From NCBI GenBank assembly GCA_007120165.1, contig SKOH01000021.1, positions 16,892-80,891 of the forward strand: 64,000 bases of DNA, in the 5' to 3' direction. Numbering within the stretch: the first letter of the stretch is position 1; the number at the start of each line of letters is the position of its first letter. The position numbers were made by a program, and so were the translations under genes. This DNA is from Clostridiales bacterium. GTDB taxonomy: Bacteria > Bacillota > Clostridia > Peptostreptococcales > T1SED10-28. Below the pieces are notes generated by a model. That model was not told where the DNA came from. It saw only the letters and a program-made list of their open reading frames with translations, and made no database searches. Below, piece by piece: positions 20,229-29,688 of this stretch.

Positions 20229-21419
20229 ATGCTGAAAATACTGACCGCGGGAGAATCCCACGGAAAAGCCTTAGTAGCAGTAATTGAAGGTTTTCCTGCA
20301 GGGGTACCCATCGAGGTGAATAAAATCAACGAAGCCCTTAAAAAACGGCAGCAGGGTTATGGACGGGGAAAAAGAATGGATATAGAATCCGATCAGATAG
20401 AAATCCTCTCCGGCCTTCGGGGAGGATTTACAATGGGAAGTCCCATTGCCTTCAGCATTGCCAATCGGGACTACGTCAACTGGGAAACGGCCATGGACCC
20501 TGTGACCGGTGACCTGGACGAAAGGATCGTAACGAAGGTTCGACCGGGCCATGGAGATTTGCCGGGAGTGATTAAATACGGTTTTGATGATGCCCGAAAT
20601 GTGCTGGAGCGGGCCAGTGCCAGAGAAACCGCCCTGCAGGTAGCGGTGGGGAGCTTTTGCAAACAGCTGCTGAGTAATTTTGACATTCGAAGTTACAGTC
20701 ACGTGGTAGCCATTGGGGGAGAAAGGGTGCCCAGAGAGGGAAATCCTCTTGGAAAATCCGCCGGGGAAAATACTGAAAAAATCCGGGAGACCTCGGGAAC
20801 CGATTCCTACTTACACCGGGTGGAACAGTCGCCGGTTCGCTGTGGAGACCCGGAGACTGAAAGGGCGATGATCGCGGCCATTGATCAGGTAACGGCGGAA
20901 GGGGACTCTCTGGGCGGGGTCTTTGAAGTGATTATTGAAAACCTTCCCGTAGGCCTCGGCAGTTACGTTCAGTCCTATCATAAACTGGACGGCTGTCTTG
21001 CGGGAGCGTTAATGGCTCTGCAGTCGGTAAAGGCTGTGGAAATTGGAGAAGGATTTCCATTAACGGCGAAACCCGGATCTCAAGTGCATGATGAAATTTA
21101 TTATGAAAAGCCCCGGGGCTACTACCGAAAAACCAATCGGGCGGGAGGTATTGAAGGCGGTATGAGCAATGGAGAACCGCTAATAATCCGCTGCGGGGTA
21201 AAGCCCATTCCCACCCTTCGAAAACCGTTAAATACGGTGGATATTCGATCAAAAAAGCCTGAGAAAGCCTCGAAGGAGCGAAGCGACCACTGCGCCGTAC
21301 CTTCCGCTTCCTTGGCGGGAGAGGCCATAGCCTTAATAGAAGTGACCAAAAGCCTGTTAACTTCCTACGGGAAGGATTCCCTGGAAAAGATGGTGAGCCG
21401 ATGGAAAAACGATGGATAA
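20229..21419 (+). CDS. aroC: Chorismate synthase
   Basis: TAGESHGKALVAVIEGFPAG, RRQQGYGRGKRM-like (KKRQQGYGRGKRMDIESD), GGIEGGMSNGEPLIIR, RSDHCAVPSASLAGEA. Confidence 0.96.
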   Translation: MLKILTAGESHGKALVAVIEGFPAGVPIEVNKINEALKKRQQGYGRGKRMDIESDQIEILSGLRGGFTMGSPIAFSIANRDYVNWETAMDPVTGDLDERIVTKVRPGHGDLPGVIKYGFDDARNVLERASARETALQVAVGSFCKQLLSNFDIRSYSHVVAIGGERVPREGNPLGKSAGENTEKIRETSGTDSYLHRVEQSPVRCGDPETERAMIAAIDQVTAEGDSLGGVFEVIIENLPVGLGSYVQSYHKLDGCLAGALMALQSVKAVEIGEGFPLTAKPGSQVHDEIYYEKPRGYYRKTNRAGGIEGGMSNGEPLIIRCGVKPIPTLRKPLNTVDIRSKKPEKASKERSDHCAVPSASLAGEAIALIEVTKSLLTSYGKDSLEKMVSRWKNDG

Positions 21420-22522
21420 ATACTGGAAATAATGAAGGATATCCCCTGATGATCGGTCAGGATTTAATAGAAAGCCTCTTGGAAACCGAGATGGCAGCAT
21501 CCGGAGACACTGCGGGATGGGTACTGATTACCGATCAGAATGTAGAGCGAATCTATCACCGAATAATTCAAGACTTAAAGGCCGGGGCGGAGGAACTTTC
21601 CCTGCCTTTTTTGACGTTGGCTATTCCACCGGGGGAGAGCAGCAAAAGTCTATCAAAGGTGGAAGACCTTGCAGGCATCATGGCCCGGGAGGGTTTTGGA
21701 CGAAAAACAAAAATCATTGCCCTAGGGGGAGGGGTGGTGGGAGATATGGCCGGCTTTTTAGCTTCGATTTATATGCGGGGGGTGGCGTATATACAAATAC
21801 CCACAACACTGCTTTCTCAGGTGGACAGCAGCATCGGCGGAAAAACCGGGGTCAACCTTTTAGAAGGGAAAAATCTGTTAGGGAGCTTTTATCCGCCGAA
21901 AAGTGTATGGATTGACGGAAACTTTCTTACTACCCTCAAAAGGGAAGACTGGATTAATGGTTATGGAGAACTTCTAAAACACGGCATAATAAAAGATCCC
22001 CAGCTATTTACGGACCTTGAACGAAAACTCCAACAGAACAGCCTTTTCGATACCGACAGCAGGAGCTTAGAAAGGCTGACATTATTAATTCTTAAGGGGA
22101 TCAGCGTCAAACAGGAAATCGTCGAAGCCGATGAAAAGGAAGAGGGGCTCCGAAGACTGCTAAACTACGGTCATACCTTCGGACATGCCTTAGAGGCCCT
22201 ATATCACTATCAAGGATACAGTCATGGAACAGCAGTCCTTAAAGGGATGATTTGGGAGGGGGAAATGGCGCTCCATTTAGGGATCCTTAATAAAGAAGAT
22301 TTTAGACGGATTAGGGCTTTGATTGAAGGGATACTTCCTCAGGGAAGCGCGCTGCCCTCGTTGGAAAAGGATCTGGAGGCTTTGATTCATTATATGAAAC
22401 GGGATAAGAAGAATAGAAATAGGAAAATTTCCTTCATACTGCCGGAAAAAATCGGGAAAGTCCGGGAGGAATTTTTAGAAGAGGAAAAACTGCGGGAAAT
22501 ACTTGCAAAAAGAAAAATTTAA
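21401..22522 (+). CDS. aroB: 3-dehydroquinate synthase
   Basis: ALGGGVVGDMAGFLASIYMRGVAYIQIPTTLLSQVDSSIGGKTGVN, LNYGHTFGHALE. Overlaps aroC by 19 nt. Confidence 0.96.
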   Translation: MEKRWINTGNNEGYPLMIGQDLIESLLETEMAASGDTAGWVLITDQNVERIYHRIIQDLKAGAEELSLPFLTLAIPPGESSKSLSKVEDLAGIMAREGFGRKTKIIALGGGVVGDMAGFLASIYMRGVAYIQIPTTLLSQVDSSIGGKTGVNLLEGKNLLGSFYPPKSVWIDGNFLTTLKREDWINGYGELLKHGIIKDPQLFTDLERKLQQNSLFDTDSRSLERLTLLILKGISVKQEIVEADEKEEGLRRLLNYGHTFGHALEALYHYQGYSHGTAVLKGMIWEGEMALHLGILNKEDFRRIRALIEGILPQGSALPSLEKDLEALIHYMKRDKKNRNRKISFILPEKIGKVREEFLEEEKLREILAKRKI

Positions 22523-22643
22523 AATATCTTAGGAAGAAATAATTAAAGCGCCGCCGATAAAAACTTCTCGATTGAATGGACCTAACAGGGGTATATATGA
22601 AAGTGTTAGATAAGAAAATAACAAAGGAGAGGGGCGCTTACCA

Positions 22644-24332
22644 TTGGATTTTAATCTATTAATCGGAGGTTCCGCAGGACAGGGAATCGACACGTTGGGA
22701 ACACTGTTGGAAAAGGTATTGCAACGCAGTTCCTACTATTTATTTACTAATAAAGACTATATGTCCCGAATTCGAGGAGGCCATAACTTTAATCAAATCC
22801 GCTTTGGATCGAAACCGATCTACAGCCATAAAAATGCATTGGACGCGATTGTGGCCTTTGATGAAACCACCGTCACAGAACATCTTTCAAGACTGAAGGA
22901 AGGCGGTAAAATACTGCTGGATGAGTCTCTGAAGGATGAAATAGACGTATCTGAGGATCAAGTGGTTTATTTGCCGTTAAAAGAAGGGGCAAAGGAAGTG
23001 GGAAATCCTAAGGTTTTCAGTGTGGTTTTTCTCGGAGCCTTAATTAAAGCCCTGGATCTGGATTTGAAAATCGGAAAGAAAATTTTAGAGAAAACCTTTA
23101 AGGAAAAGCTGCTTGAGGTTAATCACAAGGCATTGATCAAGGGCTTTGAGATGGATCTTAATTCCTGGGATCTGAAAAAGCCGGAAAATACCGATCAGCG
23201 GATTATGATTAACAGCAATGAGGCCATTGCTCTGGGTGCCCTGGCGGCAGGAGTAACTTTTTACAGTGCCTATCCCATGACCCCATCCACAAGCATCATG
23301 GAGTTTCTAGCCGCCAATCAGAAAAAAGCGAGGATTGTTGTGGAGCAGGCAGAGGACGAAATTGCAGCGATTAATATGGCCATCGGGGCGTCCTACGCAG
23401 GCATTCGGGCGATGACCGGAACCTCCGGAGGAGGGTTTTCATTAATGGCGGAAGCTTTAGGACTTGCAGGGATTACGGAAACGCCCCTGGTTGTGGCCAA
23501 TGTTCAGCGGCCGGGCCCCGCCACCGGGTTTCCCACCCGAACCGAACAAAGCGACTTAAGCTTTATCTTAACCGCCTCCCATGGGGAGATTTCAAGAATG
23601 GTCACGGTTATGAGAACCCCGGAAGAAGCGTTTTATAAAACCGCCAGAGCCTTTAACATCTCAGAGAAATATCAGACTTTGGTAATTCTTATGAATGATC
23701 AGTACCTGGCGGATGCCAATCAGACCATCAAACCCTTTGATTTTAGCAAAATTCAAATTGACCGATATATTGCAGGGGAAGAGGATCTTCCAAAGGGAGA
23801 TTATCAGCGCTATCGGTTTACCGAGGACGGCATATCCCCCCGGATTATTCCCGGCAAAATTCCCGGGAAAACGGTGCTGGCGGATAGTGATGAACACGAT
23901 GAAAACGGTAATATTACCGAATCTGCCGAGGTCCGTATTAAGATGATGGATAAGCGGATGAATAAGATGAAAGCCTTGGCAGAAGAGGTGGAGGAGCCCT
24001 GGTTTATCGGGAAGGAAAATCCGGAAATCCTGTTGGTAGGGTGGGGTTCCACATACGGAACACTTCGGGAAACCGTGGAAATTCTACAGGAAGAAGGACA
24101 TTCCATCGGCGCTTTGAGTTTCGGAGACCTGTACCCGCTGCCGACAAAAGTATTAAAAGAGAAAGTACAAGGAGCGAAAAAAATAATTAATGTGGAGCAA
24201 AACTATACGGGACAATTCGCGAAGCTGATTCGTCAGGAGACCGGCATTGCCTTTGACCACTCCATTTTAAAATACGACGGACGGCAAATTGCTCTGGAAG
24301 AACTGATTGAATCAGTAAAGGAGGTATTATAA
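22644..24332 (+). CDS. 2-oxoacid:ferredoxin oxidoreductase, fused gamma-alpha subunit (KorA-like)
   Basis: N-terminal GGSAGQGIDTLGTLL gamma domain, then YPMTPSTSIMEFLA and TGTSGGGFSLMAEALGLAGITETPLVVANVQRPGPATGFPTRTEQSDL alpha domain. TTG start. Confidence 0.92.
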   Translation: MDFNLLIGGSAGQGIDTLGTLLEKVLQRSSYYLFTNKDYMSRIRGGHNFNQIRFGSKPIYSHKNALDAIVAFDETTVTEHLSRLKEGGKILLDESLKDEIDVSEDQVVYLPLKEGAKEVGNPKVFSVVFLGALIKALDLDLKIGKKILEKTFKEKLLEVNHKALIKGFEMDLNSWDLKKPENTDQRIMINSNEAIALGALAAGVTFYSAYPMTPSTSIMEFLAANQKKARIVVEQAEDEIAAINMAIGASYAGIRAMTGTSGGGFSLMAEALGLAGITETPLVVANVQRPGPATGFPTRTEQSDLSFILTASHGEISRMVTVMRTPEEAFYKTARAFNISEKYQTLVILMNDQYLADANQTIKPFDFSKIQIDRYIAGEEDLPKGDYQRYRFTEDGISPRIIPGKIPGKTVLADSDEHDENGNITESAEVRIKMMDKRMNKMKALAEEVEEPWFIGKENPEILLVGWGSTYGTLRETVEILQEEGHSIGALSFGDLYPLPTKVLKEKVQGAKKIINVEQNYTGQFAKLIRQETGIAFDHSILKYDGRQIALEELIESVKEVL

Positions 24333-25189
24333 TGGACCAGCAAAATCTCTTTGACTGCAGTGAAGAAAAAGCCTGGTGCCCCGGCTGTGGAAATCATGGT
24401 CTGTTGGAAGGCATTAAACAGGCATTACAGGAACTGGGAAAAGAGCCGCATCAGGTGGTAGTGGCCTCGGGAATCGGCCAGGCGGCGAAACTTCCCCATT
24501 ATATTAAGGCCAACGGCTTTAACGGTCTTCACGGTCGGGCGATTCCTCCGGCGGTAGGGATTAAAATTGCCAATCCGGATTTAACGGTAATCATCCATTC
24601 CGGGGATGGCGACTCCTACGGTGAAGGGGGAAATCACTTCCTGCACAATGTAAGAAGAAACATGGACATCACCCATTTTGTCCATGACAATCAAATCTAC
24701 GGGCTGACAAAAGGCCAGGCCTCTCCCACTTCCCGACCCGGTCACGTTACCGGTATTCAAACCGAAGGGGTGATTCTACAGCCCTTTAATCCCATTGCAA
24801 CTGCCATCAGCCTCGGATGCGGTTTTGTGGCTAGAACCTTTATGGGGGACAGGGAGCATATGGTGGAAATCATGAAAGCCGCCATTAAGCATCGGGGCTA
24901 CGCCTTAGTGGATATTTTCCAGCCCTGCGTAGTTTTTAACAAAATCAATACCTTTAAGTGGTATAAGGATCATGTCTACAAACTGGAAGAGGATTACGAT
25001 CCCGGGGATAAAGTCGCAGCTTTTCAAAAGTCCTTGGAGTTTGATGATGGCATTCCCATCGGCATTATCTACAAAGAAGACCGGCCCCCCTTCCTGGATA
25101 CCATCGAATATTTAAGTGAGGAAAAACCCTTAGTGGACCGGGACTTGGATCCGAAGAACGCAGAGGAATTCATGGATCAGTTTTATTAA
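24332..25189 (+). CDS. 2-oxoacid:ferredoxin oxidoreductase beta subunit (KorB-like, TPP binding)
   Basis: WCPGCGNHGLLEG, GDGDSYGEGGNHFLHNVRRNMDITHFVHDNQIYGLTKGQASPTS. Confidence 0.94.
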   Translation: MDQQNLFDCSEEKAWCPGCGNHGLLEGIKQALQELGKEPHQVVVASGIGQAAKLPHYIKANGFNGLHGRAIPPAVGIKIANPDLTVIIHSGDGDSYGEGGNHFLHNVRRNMDITHFVHDNQIYGLTKGQASPTSRPGHVTGIQTEGVILQPFNPIATAISLGCGFVARTFMGDREHMVEIMKAAIKHRGYALVDIFQPCVVFNKINTFKWYKDHVYKLEEDYDPGDKVAAFQKSLEFDDGIPIGIIYKEDRPPFLDTIEYLSEEKPLVDRDLDPKNAEEFMDQFY

Positions 25190-25220
25190 AACCATGTATA
25201 GCACTTCAATTTTAAAATAA

Positions 25221-25266
25221 AATAAGAAAGGTCGAAAACCCCCACCGGTTTTCGACCTTTCTTATT
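25221..25266. terminator. Bidirectional terminator (20-bp stem)
   Basis: AATAAGAAAGGTCGAAAACC-ccca-cc-GGTTTTCGACCTTTCTTATT, between convergent genes. Confidence 0.9.
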
Positions 25267-25287
25267 GCGCTTTATTTATAATCGTCA

Positions 25288-27153
25288 TTAAAGTTGCCTT
25301 CTGTTGGAAACTCTTTTTCCCGATGAGGGTTTTGTTGATTTCCTCGAATGCTTCGAGGAAGCATCCCCGGGAATTAAGGCCTTGGGGTGGGATCCGATCA
25401 GGTCCTCCCGGTTTCCCCGTATCAAGGCTTTTTTAACCAGACTTCGGTTTTTCGGGTTTTGAAATTGAATCAGCGCCCGCTGCATGGCTTTTTCCTCAGT
25501 GGACCGGGGCACATAAACTTTTTCCATCGTTCTCGGATCCAGTCCGGTGTAGTACATACAGGTGGAAAGGGTTCCCGGTGTGGGATAAAAATCCTGTACC
25601 TGTTCCGGCATGTAGCCCATATCCCGAATATATTCCGCCAGTTCAATGGCGTCCCGAAGCTCGGAGCCGGGATGACTGGAGATGAAGTAGGGAACTAAGA
25701 ACTGGTTCTTATCAAAGGCTTGATTGTGCTTAAAATACTCCCGGGCAAAACCGTCATAAACCTTTTTCGACGGTTTCCCCATTTTATTCAGCACCCGGGA
25801 GGATACATGCTCCGGAGCCACTTTTAACTGTCCGCTGACGTGGTGCTTTACCAGTTCCTTAAAAAAGGTTTTATTCTGATCCGCCATTAAATAATCATAA
25901 CGTACACCGGATCGGATAAAGACCTTTTTCACCCCCGGTAACGATCGAAGCTCCCGAAGGGTATTGACATAATCCTGATGGTCCACCTTCAACTGAGAGC
26001 AGGGACCGGGAAATAAACACTGCTTATCCTTACACACTCCGTGCTTTTCCTGTTTATCACAGGCGGGATTTTGAAAGTTTGCCGTGGGGCCTCCCACATC
26101 ATGGATATAGCCTTTGAAATTCGGATCATCCAAAAAGGTTTTTGCTTCCTCCATCACACTTTCGTGGCTTCGGGAGCGGACTTTCCGTCCCTGGTGAAAG
26201 GTCAGGGCGCAAAAACTGCAACCGCCGAAACAACCGCGATTACTGGTAATACTGTACTGGACCTCTTCAATGGCCGGAACGCCTCCGAAAGCATCGTAGC
26301 TGGGGTGGGCTTTTCGGGTAAAGGGCAGCCGGTAAATTTTATCGAGGGCCTCTTTATCCATCGGGTCCGCCGGCAGATTCTGTACGACGTACTGATGGCC
26401 GTAGGGCTCTACTAATACGTCGCCGTTGAGATTATCGGTGTTTCGGTACTGAAGCATAAAGCTTTTGGCATAGGCTTTTTTATTTTCCGTTATTTCCTGA
26501 TAACTCGGAAGCAAAATGTAGTCCGGTATGTCTTCCAGGCTTCCGGTCTTAAAGACCGTGCCTTGAATGTAGTGCAGGTACTCCACCGAAATACCCGCTT
26601 CCAGGCCTTCGGCAATTTCCACGATGGGTTTTTCTCCCATGCCGTACACAATCAAATCCGCTTTGGAATCCAGCAAAATGGAACGCCGGACCTTATCTTC
26701 CCAGTAGTCATAGTGGGCAAGACGGCGAAGACTGGCTTCAATGCCGCCGAGAATAATTGGAGTGTCTTTAAATAAGGCTTTCAGTCGATTGGTATAGACA
26801 ATGCTTGCCCGGTCCGGTCGCATAAAAGCCTTGCCTCCGGGACTATACACATCCTTGCGCCGTCGTTTTTTACTGACGGAGTAGTGGTTTACCATGGTAT
26901 CCACATTGCCCCCGGTCACTAGGAATCCGTAATTCGGTTTTCCAAGACGTAAAAAATCCTCGTCTTTTTTCCAATCCGGCTGGGAAATGACTCCCACCCG
27001 GTAACCCTTTGCCTCCAGTAATCGGCTGATAATCCCAGAGCCGAAGGAGGGATGGTCAATATAGGCATCTCCCGTAACAACGATAAAATCCAGACTGTCC
27101 CAACCCCGTTGGGAAAGCTCCTCCGCCGTAACGGGCAAAAATTCTTCATTCAT
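25288..27153 (-). CDS. YgiQ family radical SAM protein
   Basis: SITSNRGCFGGCSFCALTFHQGRKVRSRS (CxxxCxxC radical SAM motif), LKVAPEHVSSRVLNKMGKPS, VQDFYPTPGTLSTCMYYTG. Confidence 0.94.
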   Translation of the reverse strand: MNEEFLPVTAEELSQRGWDSLDFIVVTGDAYIDHPSFGSGIISRLLEAKGYRVGVISQPDWKKDEDFLRLGKPNYGFLVTGGNVDTMVNHYSVSKKRRRKDVYSPGGKAFMRPDRASIVYTNRLKALFKDTPIILGGIEASLRRLAHYDYWEDKVRRSILLDSKADLIVYGMGEKPIVEIAEGLEAGISVEYLHYIQGTVFKTGSLEDIPDYILLPSYQEITENKKAYAKSFMLQYRNTDNLNGDVLVEPYGHQYVVQNLPADPMDKEALDKIYRLPFTRKAHPSYDAFGGVPAIEEVQYSITSNRGCFGGCSFCALTFHQGRKVRSRSHESVMEEAKTFLDDPNFKGYIHDVGGPTANFQNPACDKQEKHGVCKDKQCLFPGPCSQLKVDHQDYVNTLRELRSLPGVKKVFIRSGVRYDYLMADQNKTFFKELVKHHVSGQLKVAPEHVSSRVLNKMGKPSKKVYDGFAREYFKHNQAFDKNQFLVPYFISSHPGSELRDAIELAEYIRDMGYMPEQVQDFYPTPGTLSTCMYYTGLDPRTMEKVYVPRSTEEKAMQRALIQFQNPKNRSLVKKALIRGNREDLIGSHPKALIPGDASSKHSRKSTKPSSGKRVSNRRQL

Positions 27154-27342
27154 TTATATAGCCTCCAATATAAGGTCTTCCACATAATTCCAGCAAGTTT
27201 TACTAATATTACGAATATCGGTACAATCTTTTGCAATATATCATTGTATCATAATCGGAAAGAAAAAGAAATTCCGGGATTTTACTGAATCTGCGGGACA
27301 ACTATTGTATAATGAAGGGAAGATGAAAACAGAGGTGAGGAA

Positions 27343-28932
27343 ATGATTCAAATCAGTAATATCAAACTGAGCATTGAAAGGAAACAGGATTTGGAGAAGG
27401 AGATTCTCCATCGGTTAAAAATAAAAAAAGAAGAGCTTATGGGTTTTACCATTGAAAAAAAGTCCATTGATGCGAGAAAAAATACCATTCATTTTATTTA
27501 CCGGGTTTTGGTCCGGGTATCCAACGAAAAAGCCGTACTTCAAGGCAAGAATCTTAAAAATGTGGAAATTATAACAGAAGGGGAAACCAAGCCGAAGGTT
27601 CAAAAAATTGATCCCAAGGCTTTTACCAAGCCGCCCATCGTCGTGGGTTCCGGCCCCTCGGGCTTGCTTGCAGCCCTTTCCTTAGCCGAAAGCGGCGCGA
27701 AACCGGTTTTGCTGGAACGGGGCATGCCCGTGGAGCAGCGGACCAAGGATGTGTATGGGTTCTGGGAAAAAGGGATATTACTGGAGAACTCCAATGTCCA
27801 GTTTGGGGAGGGGGGGGCCGGTACCTTTTCTGATGGAAAGCTGACCACCCAAATTAAAGATCCCAGAGTAAAAAAAGTCCTGGAGGCCTTTATAGAGGCT
27901 GGAGCACCACCGGAGATCGGCTATTTGAATAAACCCCATGTGGGCACCGATATCCTCGAGGTGGTGGTAAAAAATCTTCGGGAGAGAATTAAGTCTTTGG
28001 GGGGTACGGTATTATTCGATCATCAGGTAACGGATATCATCATTGAGAAGGAACAAATCCGCGGCGTGATCATCAATGACCGGGAGGAAATTCTGTCGGA
28101 CCATGTGGTATTAGCCCTTGGCCACAGTGCCCGGGACACCTTTTTAATGCTCCATAAAAACGGGGTGCCCTTAGAACAGAAGCCCTTTTCCCTCGGACTT
28201 CGAATTGAACATCTGCAGGAAAAAATCGATAAAGTACAGTACGGAAAATATTATAACCATCCAAGGCTGAAGGCCGGGGATTATAAGCTGTCTTATCACG
28301 CAAAGAGCGGTCGAGGGCTCTACACTTTTTGTATGTGTCCCGGGGGAGAAGTGATTGGGGCCGCCTCGGAGAAAAATCGACTGGTAACCAACGGCATGAG
28401 CCGCTACAAAAGAGACGAGGAAAATGCCAACAGTGCGTTGCTGGTCAGTGTTTACCCGAAGGATTTCGGCAGTGAGCATCCTTTAGCCGGAGTGGAGTAT
28501 CAACGGGAGTGGGAAGAAAAAGCATTTATTCTGGGCGGCAGCAATTACCATGCCCCGGTCCAGCGGGTGGAGGATTTTTTAAAGGGACGAAAAACCCGAG
28601 CTTTAGGAGAGGTAATTCCTTCATACCGGCCCGGATACGTTTTCGAGGACCTTCAGCAGACCCTTCCCGACTATGTGGTGGAAACCATGAAGGAAGGGCT
28701 GCCTCAGCTGGATCGCAAATTACAGGGTTTCGGCTATGGGGATGCAGTGTTAACGGGAGTGGAGACGAGAAGCTCCTCACCGATACGAATCCTTCGGGAC
28801 GGGAATTATGAAAGCAGCATCAAGGGCCTTTATCCCGCAGGGGAAGGGGCTGGCTACGCCGGCGGAATTATTTCCGCCGCGGTGGACGGACTGAAGATTG
28901 CCGAGACCATAATCCAGCGAAATATTACGTAA
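27343..28932 (+). CDS. FAD/NAD(P)-dependent oxidoreductase (COG2509-like dehydrogenase)
   Basis: VVGSGPSGLLAALSLAESGAKPVLLERG, FGEGGAGTFSDGKLTTQ, FCMCPGGEVIGAASE, YPAGEGAGYAGGIISAAVDGL. Confidence 0.9.
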   Translation: MIQISNIKLSIERKQDLEKEILHRLKIKKEELMGFTIEKKSIDARKNTIHFIYRVLVRVSNEKAVLQGKNLKNVEIITEGETKPKVQKIDPKAFTKPPIVVGSGPSGLLAALSLAESGAKPVLLERGMPVEQRTKDVYGFWEKGILLENSNVQFGEGGAGTFSDGKLTTQIKDPRVKKVLEAFIEAGAPPEIGYLNKPHVGTDILEVVVKNLRERIKSLGGTVLFDHQVTDIIIEKEQIRGVIINDREEILSDHVVLALGHSARDTFLMLHKNGVPLEQKPFSLGLRIEHLQEKIDKVQYGKYYNHPRLKAGDYKLSYHAKSGRGLYTFCMCPGGEVIGAASEKNRLVTNGMSRYKRDEENANSALLVSVYPKDFGSEHPLAGVEYQREWEEKAFILGGSNYHAPVQRVEDFLKGRKTRALGEVIPSYRPGYVFEDLQQTLPDYVVETMKEGLPQLDRKLQGFGYGDAVLTGVETRSSSPIRILRDGNYESSIKGLYPAGEGAGYAGGIISAAVDGLKIAETIIQRNIT

Positions 28933-28979
28933 AAGGGCATGACAATGAAGACCGAAAAGAAAATAGGATAGGTGAGTAT

Positions 28980-29660
28980 ATGGCGAAGAAAAAAGTATAC
29001 GGAGTAAAAAATGGAAAAATTCCCGGGGTCTATCAGACCTGGCAGGAATGCGAAAAACAGATTAAGGGATACTCCGGAGCGGAATATAAAGGTTTTGCTG
29101 CCGAAGCCGAGGCGAAGGCATACGTCTATGGAACGGAAGTTAAGAGCTCCTTGGATTCGAAAAAGAAAAATTCAAAAAAAATTTCACTAGAAGAGGAAAA
29201 AACCCCTCCAATGTCGAATAATACTATAAAGGACCGAAATATTTTAAAAGCCTATGTGGACGGAAGTTATAACCGGAAAACGAAGGAATACAGCTGCGGC
29301 GTGGTCCTGCTTTTAAATGGAAAAGAGCTTTTGTTTTCCAGAAAAGGAAATGCCCCCCATTTGGCATCAATGAGAAACGTAGCGGGAGAACTGCTCGGCG
29401 CTCAGTATGCGATGGCCTTTGCCCTGAAAAATCAGGGGAAATTTAAAGAATTATGGATTTATCATGATTACTCCGGTATTGAGATGTGGTGTACCGGACA
29501 GTGGAGAACAAAGCAAGCCGGAACCGAAGCCTATAAAAATTACTACCAGCAGAAGATCCGGGGACGGATAGATGTGCGATTCAAGAAGGTTAAGGCCCAT
29601 TCCGGGGATCTTTACAATGATAAAGCCGATGAATTGGCCAAGGAAATTTTAAATTTGTAA
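28980..29660 (+). CDS. Viroplasmin-domain ribonuclease H family protein
   Basis: N-terminal KKKVYGVKNGKIPGVYQTWQECEKQIKGYSGAEYKGF (viroplasmin/HBD domain), C-terminal RNase H fold AYVDGSYN...E...HDY...HSGDLYNDKADELAKE. Confidence 0.93.
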   Translation: MAKKKVYGVKNGKIPGVYQTWQECEKQIKGYSGAEYKGFAAEAEAKAYVYGTEVKSSLDSKKKNSKKISLEEEKTPPMSNNTIKDRNILKAYVDGSYNRKTKEYSCGVVLLLNGKELLFSRKGNAPHLASMRNVAGELLGAQYAMAFALKNQGKFKELWIYHDYSGIEMWCTGQWRTKQAGTEAYKNYYQQKIRGRIDVRFKKVKAHSGDLYNDKADELAKEILNL

Positions 29661-29688
29661 AACAGCCTATATAACAGAAAAGAAGAGG

